A DNA stretch of 21,584 nucleotides from NCBI GenBank assembly GCA_045599805.1, contig JAZRWQ010000003.1, positions 1 through 21,584 of the forward strand, in the 5' to 3' direction. Positions within the stretch are counted from its first letter, which is position 1, and each line of letters opens with the position of its first letter. Shown here in pieces: positions 7,093-14,588 of this stretch. The notes under the pieces were generated by a model. The model ran no database searches. It was not told the DNA's origin and saw only the letters and a list, made by a program, of their open reading frames with translations. Made by a program: the position numbers and the translations under genes. The DNA comes from JAZRWQ01 sp045599805. Lineage in GTDB: Bacteria; Bacillota; Clostridia; Oscillospirales; UMGS1783.

Positions 7093-7809
7093 TTATTTAT
7101 CTTTCCAGAAATCGTCGCCGGCTTCTTCCAGCCAATCGATGAAGCGGCCGCCGAACTTGTCGATGTCATATTCCTTATACATCTGAACGCACTGTGCAAG
7201 ATCGTCGGGCACGCCGGCGCTCTTAAGCTTAATGCGGTCGCCGCATATCTCTCTTATGCGGGCCATGTTGGTAAGTCCGCAGGTGTTGTGATTGGGATCG
7301 GGAGCATATCCGGTAGCCTGCTTTACATAGTCGGCACCGGAAGCGATAACGTCCTCGCAGGCACGTACAAGGTCTTCATCCTTGTCAAGATGATAAACCT
7401 CGATTATTACCTTAACGATAACGTCGGGCTTTTTAGCCTTTGCGGCATTAACAACCTGCTTAAGCTCGTTGATTACATATTCATCGTTGCCGTCCATAAA
7501 ACGGGAGATGTTCATAACAACGTCGATCTCATCCGCGCCGTTGTCTATGCAGTCAAGCGCTTCGAATACTTTGGTTGCGGTGGTGTTTGCGCCCATGGGA
7601 TAGCCTACAACCGGGCAAACTCTGCCTTTGCCTGCCATTCTCTTCTTTGCGTACGCAACATCGCAGGGGAAGCAGCAAAGGGTGCCGAAGCCCCATTTAA
7701 CTACATCGTCACAGAATTTGTCAAGGGTTTCGATGGGGTTGTTCTGCTGCAGGATAGCGTGGTCTATCATACCGCAGAACTGTTCTTTGGTACAATGCTC
7801 ATGGTACAT
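7093..7809 (-). CDS. DeoC-like class I aldolase (deoxyribose-phosphate aldolase family)
   Basis: A 238-residue TIM-barrel aldolase. The three residues needed for DERA-type Schiff-base chemistry can be placed: D96 in EIDVVMN, K163 in DYVKQATGY as the imine-forming lysine, and K196 in KLKSAGV as the helper lysine. DERA cleaves 2-deoxyribose 5-phosphate to glyceraldehyde 3-phosphate and acetaldehyde. The motifs around both lysines differ from the common KTSTGF and VKxAGGIR forms, and residues 168-177 (YAPDPNHNTC) look like an inserted loop. The real substrate may therefore be another phosphorylated sugar or keto acid. The ATG at 7809 follows CGGAGG at 8 nt. Pairing with a sugar epimerase rather than nucleoside genes also argues for a sugar-catabolic role. 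Confidence 0.8.
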   Translation of the reverse strand: MYHEHCTKEQFCGMIDHAILQQNNPIETLDKFCDDVVKWGFGTLCCFPCDVAYAKKRMAGKGRVCPVVGYPMGANTTATKVFEALDCIDNGADEIDVVMNISRFMDGNDEYVINELKQVVNAAKAKKPDVIVKVIIEVYHLDKDEDLVRACEDVIASGADYVKQATGYAPDPNHNTCGLTNMARIREICGDRIKLKSAGVPDDLAQCVQMYKEYDIDKFGGRFIDWLEEAGDDFWKDK

Positions 7810-7844
7810 GGTTTCATCCTCCGAAAAAAGTATTTTGTAACTCA

Positions 7845-7873
7845 ATTATAACTAACGCATTTTAATAAGTCAA
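7845..7873 (-). promoter_or_regulatory. Strong predicted promoter of the aldolase-epimerase unit
   Basis: Minus strand: -35 TTGACT (7873-7868), exactly 17 nt, -10 TATAAT (7850-7845), giving a leader of about 30 nt before the aldolase ATG at 7809. No operator-like palindrome is evident. Confidence 0.75.
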
Positions 7874-7926
7874 TATATTAAGTTGTGACGTGAAAATATT
7901 TCTCCTCCGGTTGCGAGAGTTAAGAG

Positions 7927-8055
7927 TTTTCGGTTTTCAGTAGGGGCGAACTGTGTTCGCCCGTTAATAGCGGTATCCGGTTTTCGGTTTTCAGTAGGGG
8001 CGAACTGTGTTCGCCCGTTAATAGTGGTATCCGGTTTTCGGTTTTCAGAAAGGGC
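7927..8055. repeat. 54-bp tandem repeat, two full copies plus a partial third
   Basis: Copies at 7927-7980 and 7981-8034 differ at one position (C versus T, 45th base); a third copy starts at 8035 and decays after about 15 bases. Each full copy contains the palindrome GGGCGAAC-TGT-GTTCGCCC (7944-7962 and 7998-8016). This resembles the short GC-rich REP-like palindromes (TAGGGGCG...CGCCCG) scattered through gut Clostridia genomes. An open frame crosses it only because 54 is a multiple of three. Confidence 0.85.
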
Positions 8056-8113
8056 TGAATTGGTATAGACACCGCACCGTACAAAATCTCGGGATAGGAA
8101 AAACGGATGCAGA

Positions 8114-8169
8114 AACGCGGTTTGACGAGGGAAGGCGTACGTGGGTACGTCGACCGAGGAAAACGCGTT
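8114..8169. other. Structured intergenic element, possible RNA or repeat
   Basis: An outer stem AACGCG (8114-8119) with CGCGTT (8164-8169), extended by TTT/AAA, encloses two purine-rich strands (8124-8133 and 8152-8161). An inner hairpin GGCGTAC-GTGG-GTACGTC (8134-8151) contains one G-T wobble. A closed stem, an asymmetric purine internal loop and an apical stem with a tetraloop resemble a small structured RNA. The flanking sequence (about 8061-8113) may belong to the same repeat family. I recall similar sequences as recurrent intergenic repeats in gut Clostridia, sometimes annotated as small proteins; I cannot verify this here. Confidence 0.45.
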
Positions 8170-8189
8170 AGAAAAAACATAAAATAAAA

Positions 8190-8215
8190 AGGGATTCGAC
8201 ATTTGTCGAATCCCT
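8190..8215 (-). terminator. Intrinsic terminator downstream of glnN
   Basis: Perfect inverted repeat GGGATTCGAC (8191-8200) / GTCGAATCCC (8205-8214), extendable by one A-T pair each side. On the minus strand it is followed by TTTTTATTTTAT, as expected for termination of the glutamine synthetase transcript. The 107 bases between it and the glnN stop codon show nothing recognisable. Confidence 0.8.
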
Positions 8216-8322
8216 ACTTCTTTAAGTCAGCCTCAATCAAAGCTTTATCACTGTAAGAAAGGTAAAATCCTTAAACTTATTCTTTTTTTGTTTTTTCGTT
8301 CTGCGCTGTTTTTACATCCCGA

Positions 8323-10413
8323 CTAAATGCTGAACATCATGTCGTAATAGGAAGGTATCGGCCATTCCTTTTTATCGGTGTTTACTTCCATGGTATCGCA
8401 TATTTTTCTTAAGTTTTCCATTGCGGGAACAACATTGTCGTGATAGGTACGCGCCTGGCGGTACGGATCATTCTCGGCGTTTGCAACGTCCACGAGGTTT
8501 TCTATAACGGTGCAGCAGTCATCTGCCTTGGTTATAAGGCGGGTAAGCAGCTGAACATTCTTTTTGTAAACGGTTATGTCGCCGCCCACGTATTCAACAT
8601 CCTTTGCTTTTTCGGACAGTGTGCCGCAATATTTCATAACTGCCGGCAAAAGCTGCTGACGCGCCATCTCGGTCATCGTCATGGCCTCAATATGAACCGT
8701 CTTCGCATAGGTTTCAAAGCCTATTTCGTATCTTGACTTGCATTCCTGCTCATCGTATATGCCCATGCGCTCAAGCATTTCAAGATTCTTCGGCGCGGTT
8801 ATTGCAGGGATTGCATCCACCATGCAGGTGATATTGGGCAGTCCTCTCTTCGCGGCTTCCTTTATCCAGCTGTCGGTGTAGCCGTTGCCGTTGAAGATTA
8901 TGCGGCTGTGCTTTTTGAGCTGTTCCTTTATAAGTTTGTCGGTTTCGTCTTCAACGTCCTGCGCCTTTTCAAGTCTGTCGGCAAAGGATGCAAGGGTATC
9001 GGCAACTATGGCGTTCAGTATCGTGCTCGAATCGGCAACGGATGCGCTCGCGCCGCAGCTTCTGAATTCAAACTTATTGCCGGTAAAGGCAAATGGAGAC
9101 GTTCTGTTGCGGTCGGTATTGTCCTTCGGAAGTCTCGGCAGGGAGGATACGCCTACCTCAACCGTCTGTCCGCTTGTACTTGTAAACGGTCTGCCGGATA
9201 TCAGCGAGTCAACAACGGCGCCAAGCTCATCGCCCAGGAATATCGAAATTATCGCGGGAGGCGCCTCATTTCCGCCGAGACGCAGATCGTTTCCGGGAAT
9301 GGCTATCGAGTAGCGCAGTAATTCGGCATACTCGTCAACCGCCGTGATAACCGCGGTTAGGAACATAAGAAAACGCTTATTTTCCTGCGGCGTTTTGCCG
9401 GGATCGAGCAGTATCTCTCCGGTGTCGGTCGAAAGCGACCAGTTGTTGTGCTTGCCCGAGCCGTTTACGCCGGCAAAGGGCTTTTCGTGCAGCAGGCATG
9501 CAAAGCCGTGTTTTTTTGCCGTCTGGCGCATCAGCGTCATTATTATCTGGTTATGGTCGCAGGCGATGTTTGCCGTGGCAAATACCGGCGCAAGCTCATG
9601 CTGTGCCGGAGCAACCTCGTTGTGTCTTGTTTTGGAGGGAATGCCCAGCTTCCATAATTCTCTGTCAAGATCCTGCATGAAGGCAGTTATGCGGTATTTT
9701 ATTCTGCCGTAATAATGGTCATCCATCTCCTGACCTTTTGCAGGCGGCGCGCCGAAAAGCGTTCTGCCGCAAAGCTTTAAGTCATGGCGCTGTTCATAAA
9801 AACTGCGTTCTATAATGAAATACTCCTGCTCGGGGCCGGAGGTCACTATTACCTTTTTAGCCGTGGTGTTGCCCATTGCGCGCAGTACTCTCAGCGCATG
9901 GGTGTTAAGCGCCTCCATCGAGCGCAGAAGGGGAGTCTTCTTGTCAAGCGCCTCTCCGTTATAAGAGCAGAAGGCGGTGGGTATGTAAAGCGTTTCATCC
10001 TTTATGAATGCAGGCGAGGTGCAGTCCCATGCAGTGTAGCCTCTCGCTTCAAAGGTGTCTCTCAGACCGCCTGAGGGGAAGGAGGATGCGTCCGCCTCGC
10101 CTCTAACAAGGGCATTCACCGAGAATTCCAGCAGAGCTCCGCCGTCTGGTGCGGGGGAAACAAATGAGTCATGCTTTTCGGCGGTTATGCCCGTAAGCGG
10201 CTGGAACCAATGGGTGTAGTGGGTGGCGCCGTTTTCCACAGCCCAGTCCTTCATCGCCTTGGCAACTTCCTTTGCCGTCTCGGTGTCAAGCTGACTTCCC
10301 TCGTTTATCGTTTTGCGCAGGGAAGAATACACGTCTCTTGGAAGGCGTGCTTTCATTGTCTTGTCGTTAAAAACTTTAGTGCCGTATATTTCGGTAAGTG
10401 AGTTTTTTTCCAT
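8323..10413 (-). CDS. glnN: Glutamine synthetase type III
   Basis: ATP-dependent ligation of ammonium to glutamate, the main ammonium-assimilation step in many anaerobic gut bacteria. At 696 residues it matches GSIII (about 700-730), far longer than GSI/GSII (about 350-470). Signature segments are RHNEVAPAQHELAP (E266 in the active-site region), NGSGKHNNWSLSTD (H322), LRLGGNEAPPAI, and NRTSPFAFTGNKFEFRS with active-site arginines. The C-terminal helical region completes the dodecameric GSIII architecture. The ATG at 10413 is preceded by CGGAGGAATT. It is transcribed alone, divergently from a PucR/CdaR-type regulator, with its own promoter and terminator, and is presumably nitrogen-regulated. 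Confidence 0.95.
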   Translation of the reverse strand: MEKNSLTEIYGTKVFNDKTMKARLPRDVYSSLRKTINEGSQLDTETAKEVAKAMKDWAVENGATHYTHWFQPLTGITAEKHDSFVSPAPDGGALLEFSVNALVRGEADASSFPSGGLRDTFEARGYTAWDCTSPAFIKDETLYIPTAFCSYNGEALDKKTPLLRSMEALNTHALRVLRAMGNTTAKKVIVTSGPEQEYFIIERSFYEQRHDLKLCGRTLFGAPPAKGQEMDDHYYGRIKYRITAFMQDLDRELWKLGIPSKTRHNEVAPAQHELAPVFATANIACDHNQIIMTLMRQTAKKHGFACLLHEKPFAGVNGSGKHNNWSLSTDTGEILLDPGKTPQENKRFLMFLTAVITAVDEYAELLRYSIAIPGNDLRLGGNEAPPAIISIFLGDELGAVVDSLISGRPFTSTSGQTVEVGVSSLPRLPKDNTDRNRTSPFAFTGNKFEFRSCGASASVADSSTILNAIVADTLASFADRLEKAQDVEDETDKLIKEQLKKHSRIIFNGNGYTDSWIKEAAKRGLPNITCMVDAIPAITAPKNLEMLERMGIYDEQECKSRYEIGFETYAKTVHIEAMTMTEMARQQLLPAVMKYCGTLSEKAKDVEYVGGDITVYKKNVQLLTRLITKADDCCTVIENLVDVANAENDPYRQARTYHDNVVPAMENLRKICDTMEVNTDKKEWPIPSYYDMMFSI

Positions 10414-10453
10414 AATTCCTCCGAAAAAGCCATGTGTTGCAATATAATATTAT

Positions 10454-10482
10454 ATTATAATATCTTTTACGCCATTTCGCAA
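10454..10482 (-). promoter_or_regulatory. Predicted glnN promoter
   Basis: Minus strand: -35 TTGCGA (10482-10477), 17 nt, -10 TATAAT (10459-10454), about 40 nt from the glnN ATG. A near-palindromic motif (10503-10519) lies about 20 bp upstream of the -35, where an activator could bind. Confidence 0.65.
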
Positions 10483-10502
10483 CAATTATTTTAAAAAGCT
10501 TT

Positions 10503-10519
10503 TTGGTTAATTTGACCAA
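10503..10519. promoter_or_regulatory. Candidate operator between glnN and the PucR-type gene
   Basis: TTGGTTAATTTGACCAA is an imperfect 17-bp palindrome (14 of 16 non-central positions symmetric). Its right half recurs as AATTTGACTAATA at 10674-10686 versus AATTTGACCAATA at 10509-10521, one mismatch in 13. The two copies bracket the plus-strand promoter and sit upstream of the minus-strand one. Regulator identity is inferred only. Confidence 0.4.
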
Positions 10520-10625
10520 TAGCCGCTTGCTTGGCAAAAAAGTAAAATAGTCCAAAAATTTAAACACATTTTATTATCGGTTTGTAAATATTTATGCAAA
10601 AAGCCAAAAAAGAAGGTCAAAACGG

Positions 10626-10654
10626 TTGCAAAAAAGCTTGGTTTGGTATAAAAT
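10626..10654 (+). promoter_or_regulatory. Predicted promoter of the PucR-ftsEX operon
   Basis: TTGCAA (10626-10631), 17 nt, TAAAAT (10649-10654), giving a start near 10661 and a leader of about 50 nt. The second copy of the TTTGACYAAT motif (10674-10686) falls just downstream of the start, a typical repressor position. The whole 10414-10711 gap is AT-rich and otherwise featureless. Confidence 0.5.
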
Positions 10655-10711
10655 TATATATGTCTTTTTATGCAATTTGACTAATAAAAATAATCCGGAA
10701 GGACGAAGGAA

Positions 10712-11800
10712 ATGTCAGTTAAGCTTTTTCAGACAATAGCATCTCAGATGAAACAGACCGTAGGCAGAACGGTCGGCGTTATTGATGACGGCGGCAAAGT
10801 AGTTGCCTGCAGCGATTTGAGAAAGATAGGTCAGGCGGATGAGAACTTTCCGTCGGGCGCAATAGGATTTCATCCCGGCTGTGTGGTACGCAGCGGGAAA
10901 AGCTATCGTGCCATAGGTGATGATATTGCACCCAAGTACATACTTTTCATTGAGGGCGAAGATGACTATGCGCAGAAGATGTGCGGCGTTGTTGAAATAT
11001 CCCTTGCGGCTGTCAGTGATTATTACGAGGAAAGCTTTGACAGATGCGAATTTATTAAGAATATCATAACGGATAATATCCTTACCTCCGAAATATATCA
11101 GCGTGCGCGTGAGCTTCGCTTTTTGGGCGATGTGGACAGAGTCGCAATGCTTATACGTTTCTCGGTAAAAATGGATATGACGGCGATAGACATAGTTCAG
11201 TCCCTCTTCCCCGAACAGCAGAAGGACTTTGTTTTCGTTATCAATGATACCGACCTTGTTATAATCAAGGAAGTGAAGCCGGGTGTTGAGCCGGAGCATC
11301 TTGAGATGCTGGGAAAGGCTCTGACCGAGCTTATAGATTACGAAATCCATGCGAGAGCATGTGTGGGCATCGGCTCGAAGGTAAGCGAAGTAAAGGATTT
11401 AAGCCGTTCTTTCAAGGAAGCGCAGATAGCAATAGAGGTCGGCAAGATATTCGAGAGAGATAAAACGATAATTTCTTACAGCAATTTAGGCCTTGGCAGA
11501 CTTATCTATCAGCTTCCTACCACTCTTTGTGAAAACTTCCTGGATGAGGTTTTCAAAAAAGGCTCTATTGAGTCGCTTGACCAGGAAACATTATTTACAA
11601 TAAACAAGTTTTTTGAAAATAGCCTTAACGTTTCCGAAACGGCAAGAAAGCTTTTCGTTCACCGCAATACACTTGTTTACCGACTTGACAGAATAAGACG
11701 AATAACCGGGCTTGATTTAAGAGAGTTTGACGATGCCATAATTTTCAAGGTAGCGCTTATGGTAAAGAAATATCTTACAGCACGCCCCATACAGTTCTGA
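10712..11800 (+). CDS. PucR/CdaR-family transcriptional regulator
   Basis: A 362-residue DNA-binding regulator. Residues 1 to about 130 form an N-terminal sensor region without an assigned domain. Residues from about 145 to 275 match the CdaR GGDEF-like middle domain. Residues 304-350 carry the PucR-type C-terminal helix-turn-helix (SLNVSETARKLFVHRNTLVYRL). Family members respond to small metabolites such as sugar diacids or purine catabolites; the ligand here is unknown. The start is preceded by GGAAGGACGAAGGA. It is the first gene of a tight cluster, 14 nt before ftsE, and is divergent from glnN. Autoregulation and a link between nitrogen or carbon status and cell-wall remodelling are possible, but this is inference from position only. 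Confidence 0.85.
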   Translation: MSVKLFQTIASQMKQTVGRTVGVIDDGGKVVACSDLRKIGQADENFPSGAIGFHPGCVVRSGKSYRAIGDDIAPKYILFIEGEDDYAQKMCGVVEISLAAVSDYYEESFDRCEFIKNIITDNILTSEIYQRARELRFLGDVDRVAMLIRFSVKMDMTAIDIVQSLFPEQQKDFVFVINDTDLVIIKEVKPGVEPEHLEMLGKALTELIDYEIHARACVGIGSKVSEVKDLSRSFKEAQIAIEVGKIFERDKTIISYSNLGLGRLIYQLPTTLCENFLDEVFKKGSIESLDQETLFTINKFFENSLNVSETARKLFVHRNTLVYRLDRIRRITGLDLREFDDAIIFKVALMVKKYLTARPIQF

Positions 11801-11814
11801 TACGGAGGACAGCA

Positions 11815-12492
11815 ATGATTGAATTCAGAGATGTATGCCACTCCTATAAAAACGGAGTGGAAACACTTAAAAATGTAAGCTTCAAAATAGATGACGGTGA
11901 ATTCGTCTTCATCGTCGGCCCGTCGGGTGCCGGCAAGTCCACCATAATAAAGCTTCTTATGGCGGAACAGCGCGTAAAATCCGGCGATATAGTCATAGGC
12001 GATTATCATCTTTCCAGGCTTCCGCGCAGAAAGGTGCCCAAGCTCAGAAGAAATATGGGCGTTGTTTTCCAGGATTTCCGTCTTATCGAAAACAAAACCG
12101 TTTTTCAGAATATTGCCTTCGCCATGGAGGTAATGGGCAAATCCGATAAGGAAATACGCGCAAGGGTTAAATTCCTGCTCGATCTTATAGGCCTGCCGCA
12201 GAAGGCGGATAAATATCCAAATGAGCTTTCGGGCGGCGAAAAGCAGAGGGTTGCCCTTGCAAGAGCGCTTATAAACAGCCCTTCCATAATAATTGCCGAC
12301 GAGCCTACCGGCAACGTCGATCCGGTGATGAGCATGGAGATAATGAATCTGTTCTCCATAATCAACCGTCAGGGTGTTACCATAGTTGTGGTAACCCATG
12401 AAAAGGAGCTTGTAAACCGTTATAATAAGCGCGTTATAACGATAAAGAGCGGCCGCGTCGTAAGCGACCATACGGGAGGGTATGCATTATGA
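11815..12492 (+). CDS. ftsE: Cell division ATP-binding protein FtsE
   Basis: ABC-type ATPase of 225 residues. It shows Walker A GPSGAGKST (35-43), the Q-loop in VVFQDF, the signature LSGGEKQ (starting L138), Walker B IIIADEP (D162, E163), and the switch histidine in VVTHEKE. FtsE binds the cytoplasmic side of FtsX; the complex does not transport but uses ATP hydrolysis to switch on septal peptidoglycan hydrolases. The GDEFVFIVG context and the immediately following FtsX identify it as FtsE rather than a LolD-type ATPase. A GGAGG ribosome site precedes the ATG, and its stop overlaps the ftsX start by 4 nt, indicating translational coupling. Confidence 0.96.
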   Translation: MIEFRDVCHSYKNGVETLKNVSFKIDDGEFVFIVGPSGAGKSTIIKLLMAEQRVKSGDIVIGDYHLSRLPRRKVPKLRRNMGVVFQDFRLIENKTVFQNIAFAMEVMGKSDKEIRARVKFLLDLIGLPQKADKYPNELSGGEKQRVALARALINSPSIIIADEPTGNVDPVMSMEIMNLFSIINRQGVTIVVVTHEKELVNRYNKRVITIKSGRVVSDHTGGYAL

Positions 12493-13373
12493 GTTTTCAT
12501 CCCTTCAGACCGATAAAGGAAGCATTGCAGGGCATTTACAGACACGGGCTTATGTCCTTCGCTTCAATAACCATTCTTGCTGCCTGCATGATAATCATAG
12601 GCAGCGTACTGCTTATCGTGGAAAACCTTAACGCGTTCGTAAGCCAGCTTCAGGACCAGAACGAGGTAGTTGTTTTCGTAGACGAAAGTCTGGATAAAGC
12701 CGCTGTTCAGAATCTTGAAAACGTAATAAAGGGCATCCCCAATATCGAATCGGTGGAATACCGTTCAAAGGACGAAAGCCTTGAGGAATATAAAGCCATG
12801 TTCGGCGATCAGGCCGATTTGTTCGATACCCTTGATGAAAACAATCCTTTAAGGGATTCATTCCATATAAAGGTTGCCGATCTTGAAAACTACAACGAAA
12901 CCATCGCGAAGATAGAGGCAGTTCCCGAAATAGTCAATATCCGCTCAAGCAGCAAGGTAGTGGATATGCTTGTTAATTTAAGGCAGACTATATCATTGAT
13001 GGGCGTATGGGTGCTTGCGATACTGCTTTTCGTTTCGCTTTTCATTATTTCAAACACCGTACGTCTTGCCATGTTCTCAAGACGAACCGAAATAAATATC
13101 ATGAAATACGTCGGCGCGACCAATCATTATATCCGTCGCCCCTTCATCTACGAGGGACTTATCATAGGCATAATATCATGCGTTATTGCATTCGCGCTTC
13201 AGTGGTATGTTTACGAAAAGGTTATATATCCTTTGATGCTGAAGCTTTCGCTCTTTGAGGCAATAACCTTTGACAGCGTAAAGTTTTACGTTCTCATAGG
13301 CTTTGCCGTATTCGCAATAGTTATGGGCGTATTCGGCAGTATCCTGCCCATGCGCAAGCATCTGAAAGTGTAA
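12489..13373 (+). CDS. ftsX: Cell division protein FtsX
   Basis: Integral membrane partner of FtsE, 294 residues. The topology is typical. TM1 lies at about 20-43, followed by an extracellular loop of about 120 residues that contacts the hydrolase. TM2 (about 168-195), TM3 (219-243) and TM4 (265-288) follow. The stretch RRTEINIMKYVGAT between TM2 and TM3 is the conserved cytoplasmic coupling helix seen in MacB/FtsX permeases. It starts at the ATGA overlap with ftsE and is followed after 9 nt by the M23 gene, so the switch and its presumed hydrolase are made together. Confidence 0.95.
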   Translation: MSFHPFRPIKEALQGIYRHGLMSFASITILAACMIIIGSVLLIVENLNAFVSQLQDQNEVVVFVDESLDKAAVQNLENVIKGIPNIESVEYRSKDESLEEYKAMFGDQADLFDTLDENNPLRDSFHIKVADLENYNETIAKIEAVPEIVNIRSSSKVVDMLVNLRQTISLMGVWVLAILLFVSLFIISNTVRLAMFSRRTEINIMKYVGATNHYIRRPFIYEGLIIGIISCVIAFALQWYVYEKVIYPLMLKLSLFEAITFDSVKFYVLIGFAVFAIVMGVFGSILPMRKHLKV

Positions 13374-13382
13374 GGAGACAGC

Positions 13383-14570
13383 ATGAAGAAGCTTTGGAAA
13401 ATAACAGCTTTGGTTCTCGTACTTTGTGTCTGCGCCTATCTTGCACCTCAAAGCTCGCTTGTACGGGTTAACGCCGATCCCACGGCGGATGAGCTCAGAG
13501 ATCAGATAATGGATCTGCAAAGTCAGCTTACCCAGCTCGAAGAGTGGAAAAATCAGGCCGAGGATGAAAAGACCGCCGCGATAAGAGACGTTCAGGGGTT
13601 GGATGCGCAGATCGTTGTTCTGCAGCAGCAGATAGATGTCAGCCGCGGACTTTTGAATGAGATACAGGCACAGCTCAATGTGCTTAATTCTCAGCTTCAG
13701 GCAAAGCAGGCCGAGCTTGACGGATATAAGGAGCTCTATGCCCAGCGCGTGCGTGCAAACTACGAGGTAGGGCAGGTATCCTATCTTGAGGTGCTTTTGT
13801 CGGCAGGCAGCTTTTCCGATTATCTTACAAGAATACAGCTTGTTGAACAGATAATGGAATTCGACAATAAACTTATCAAAGATATGAAAGCGGTCGTTAA
13901 AGAAATAAACGAGCAGATCGCTTTAGTTGATGCCAAGCGTGCGGAGCAGCAGGCCGTTCAGGATCAGCTCGATGCACAGATGGCTTCTCTCGAAGGCAAG
14001 CGCAGTGAGATGCAGGCGGTTGTTGAGGCAATGACCGAGGCAGAGCTTGAATATCAGCGCGAAATGGACGAGGCGGAGGAAGCTCTTAACGAAAGCCTGA
14101 AGGAGCTTGACGAAATAATTGCCCGTTCCGCATACGAGGGCGGCGGTCCCGGTATATTAAGCTGGCCCGTTCCCGGTCAAACCCTGATAACCGACTATTG
14201 GGGCTGGCGTCCCGATCCCTTCGGCGGAGACGGTACCACCTGGCACAACGGCGTAGATATCGGCTGCCGTGCGGATACTCCCGTATATGCAATGGCAGGC
14301 GGTACGGTAATCAGCGCATATTACGACAGCGCGGTAGGCAATCTTATAATAATCGACCATGGCGGCGGAATATCCACAAGATATTATCATCTGCAGTCCA
14401 TCGAGGTCGAAGTAGGTCAGGTAGTCGAAAGAGGCGAATTCATCGCCTATTCCGGCAACACCGGTTATTATACCACCGGCGCTCATCTGCATTTCGAGGT
14501 AAGAGTATACAATCCCGACCTCGGCTATTCCGAGTCGGTCGATCCGTTCGGTTATACCAGCCCATATTGA
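13383..14570 (+). CDS. Coiled-coil M23 murein endopeptidase (EnvC/PcsB-like FtsEX partner)
   Basis: A secreted 395-residue protein. It has an N-terminal signal peptide (KKLWKITALVLVLCVCAYLA), then long coiled coils (about 32-110 and 155-245, rich in Q, E and L heptads). A C-terminal M23 peptidase domain spans about 258-390. Zinc ligands H288 and D292 (WHNGVDIG) and H370, plus H368 of HLHFE, are all present. The enzyme should therefore be catalytically competent, unlike E. coli EnvC, whose LytM domain is degenerate and only activates amidases. The coiled coil is the part that FtsX recognises in EnvC, PcsB and CwlO. The predicted job is cleaving peptide cross-links at the septum under FtsEX control. 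AAGGAG precedes the ATG by 6 nt. Confidence 0.92.
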   Translation: MKKLWKITALVLVLCVCAYLAPQSSLVRVNADPTADELRDQIMDLQSQLTQLEEWKNQAEDEKTAAIRDVQGLDAQIVVLQQQIDVSRGLLNEIQAQLNVLNSQLQAKQAELDGYKELYAQRVRANYEVGQVSYLEVLLSAGSFSDYLTRIQLVEQIMEFDNKLIKDMKAVVKEINEQIALVDAKRAEQQAVQDQLDAQMASLEGKRSEMQAVVEAMTEAELEYQREMDEAEEALNESLKELDEIIARSAYEGGGPGILSWPVPGQTLITDYWGWRPDPFGGDGTTWHNGVDIGCRADTPVYAMAGGTVISAYYDSAVGNLIIIDHGGGISTRYYHLQSIEVEVGQVVERGEFIAYSGNTGYYTTGAHLHFEVRVYNPDLGYSESVDPFGYTSPY

Positions 14571-14588
14571 TGACAGGGGATTAAAAAC

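Noticed and set aside
7060..7851. 263-codon plus-strand open frame over the aldolase gene
   Set aside because: It is the antisense shadow of the DeoC-like gene. The minus frame has catalytic motifs, a ribosome site and a near-consensus promoter, while the plus frame has none.
7927..8055. CRISPR array
   Set aside because: The copies are contiguous 54-bp units with no unique spacers, only two full copies are present, and no cas genes are nearby.
7870..8202. Minus-strand open frames across 7870-8202 with a repeated ENRKPDT-like peptide
   Set aside because: The frame is open only because the 54-bp repeat is a multiple of three. There is no ribosome site, the sequence is palindromic and repeat-derived, and the translation matches no protein family I know.
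11677..12471. 264-codon minus-strand open frame over ftsE
   Set aside because: Antisense shadow of ftsE, which carries Walker A, signature and Walker B motifs.
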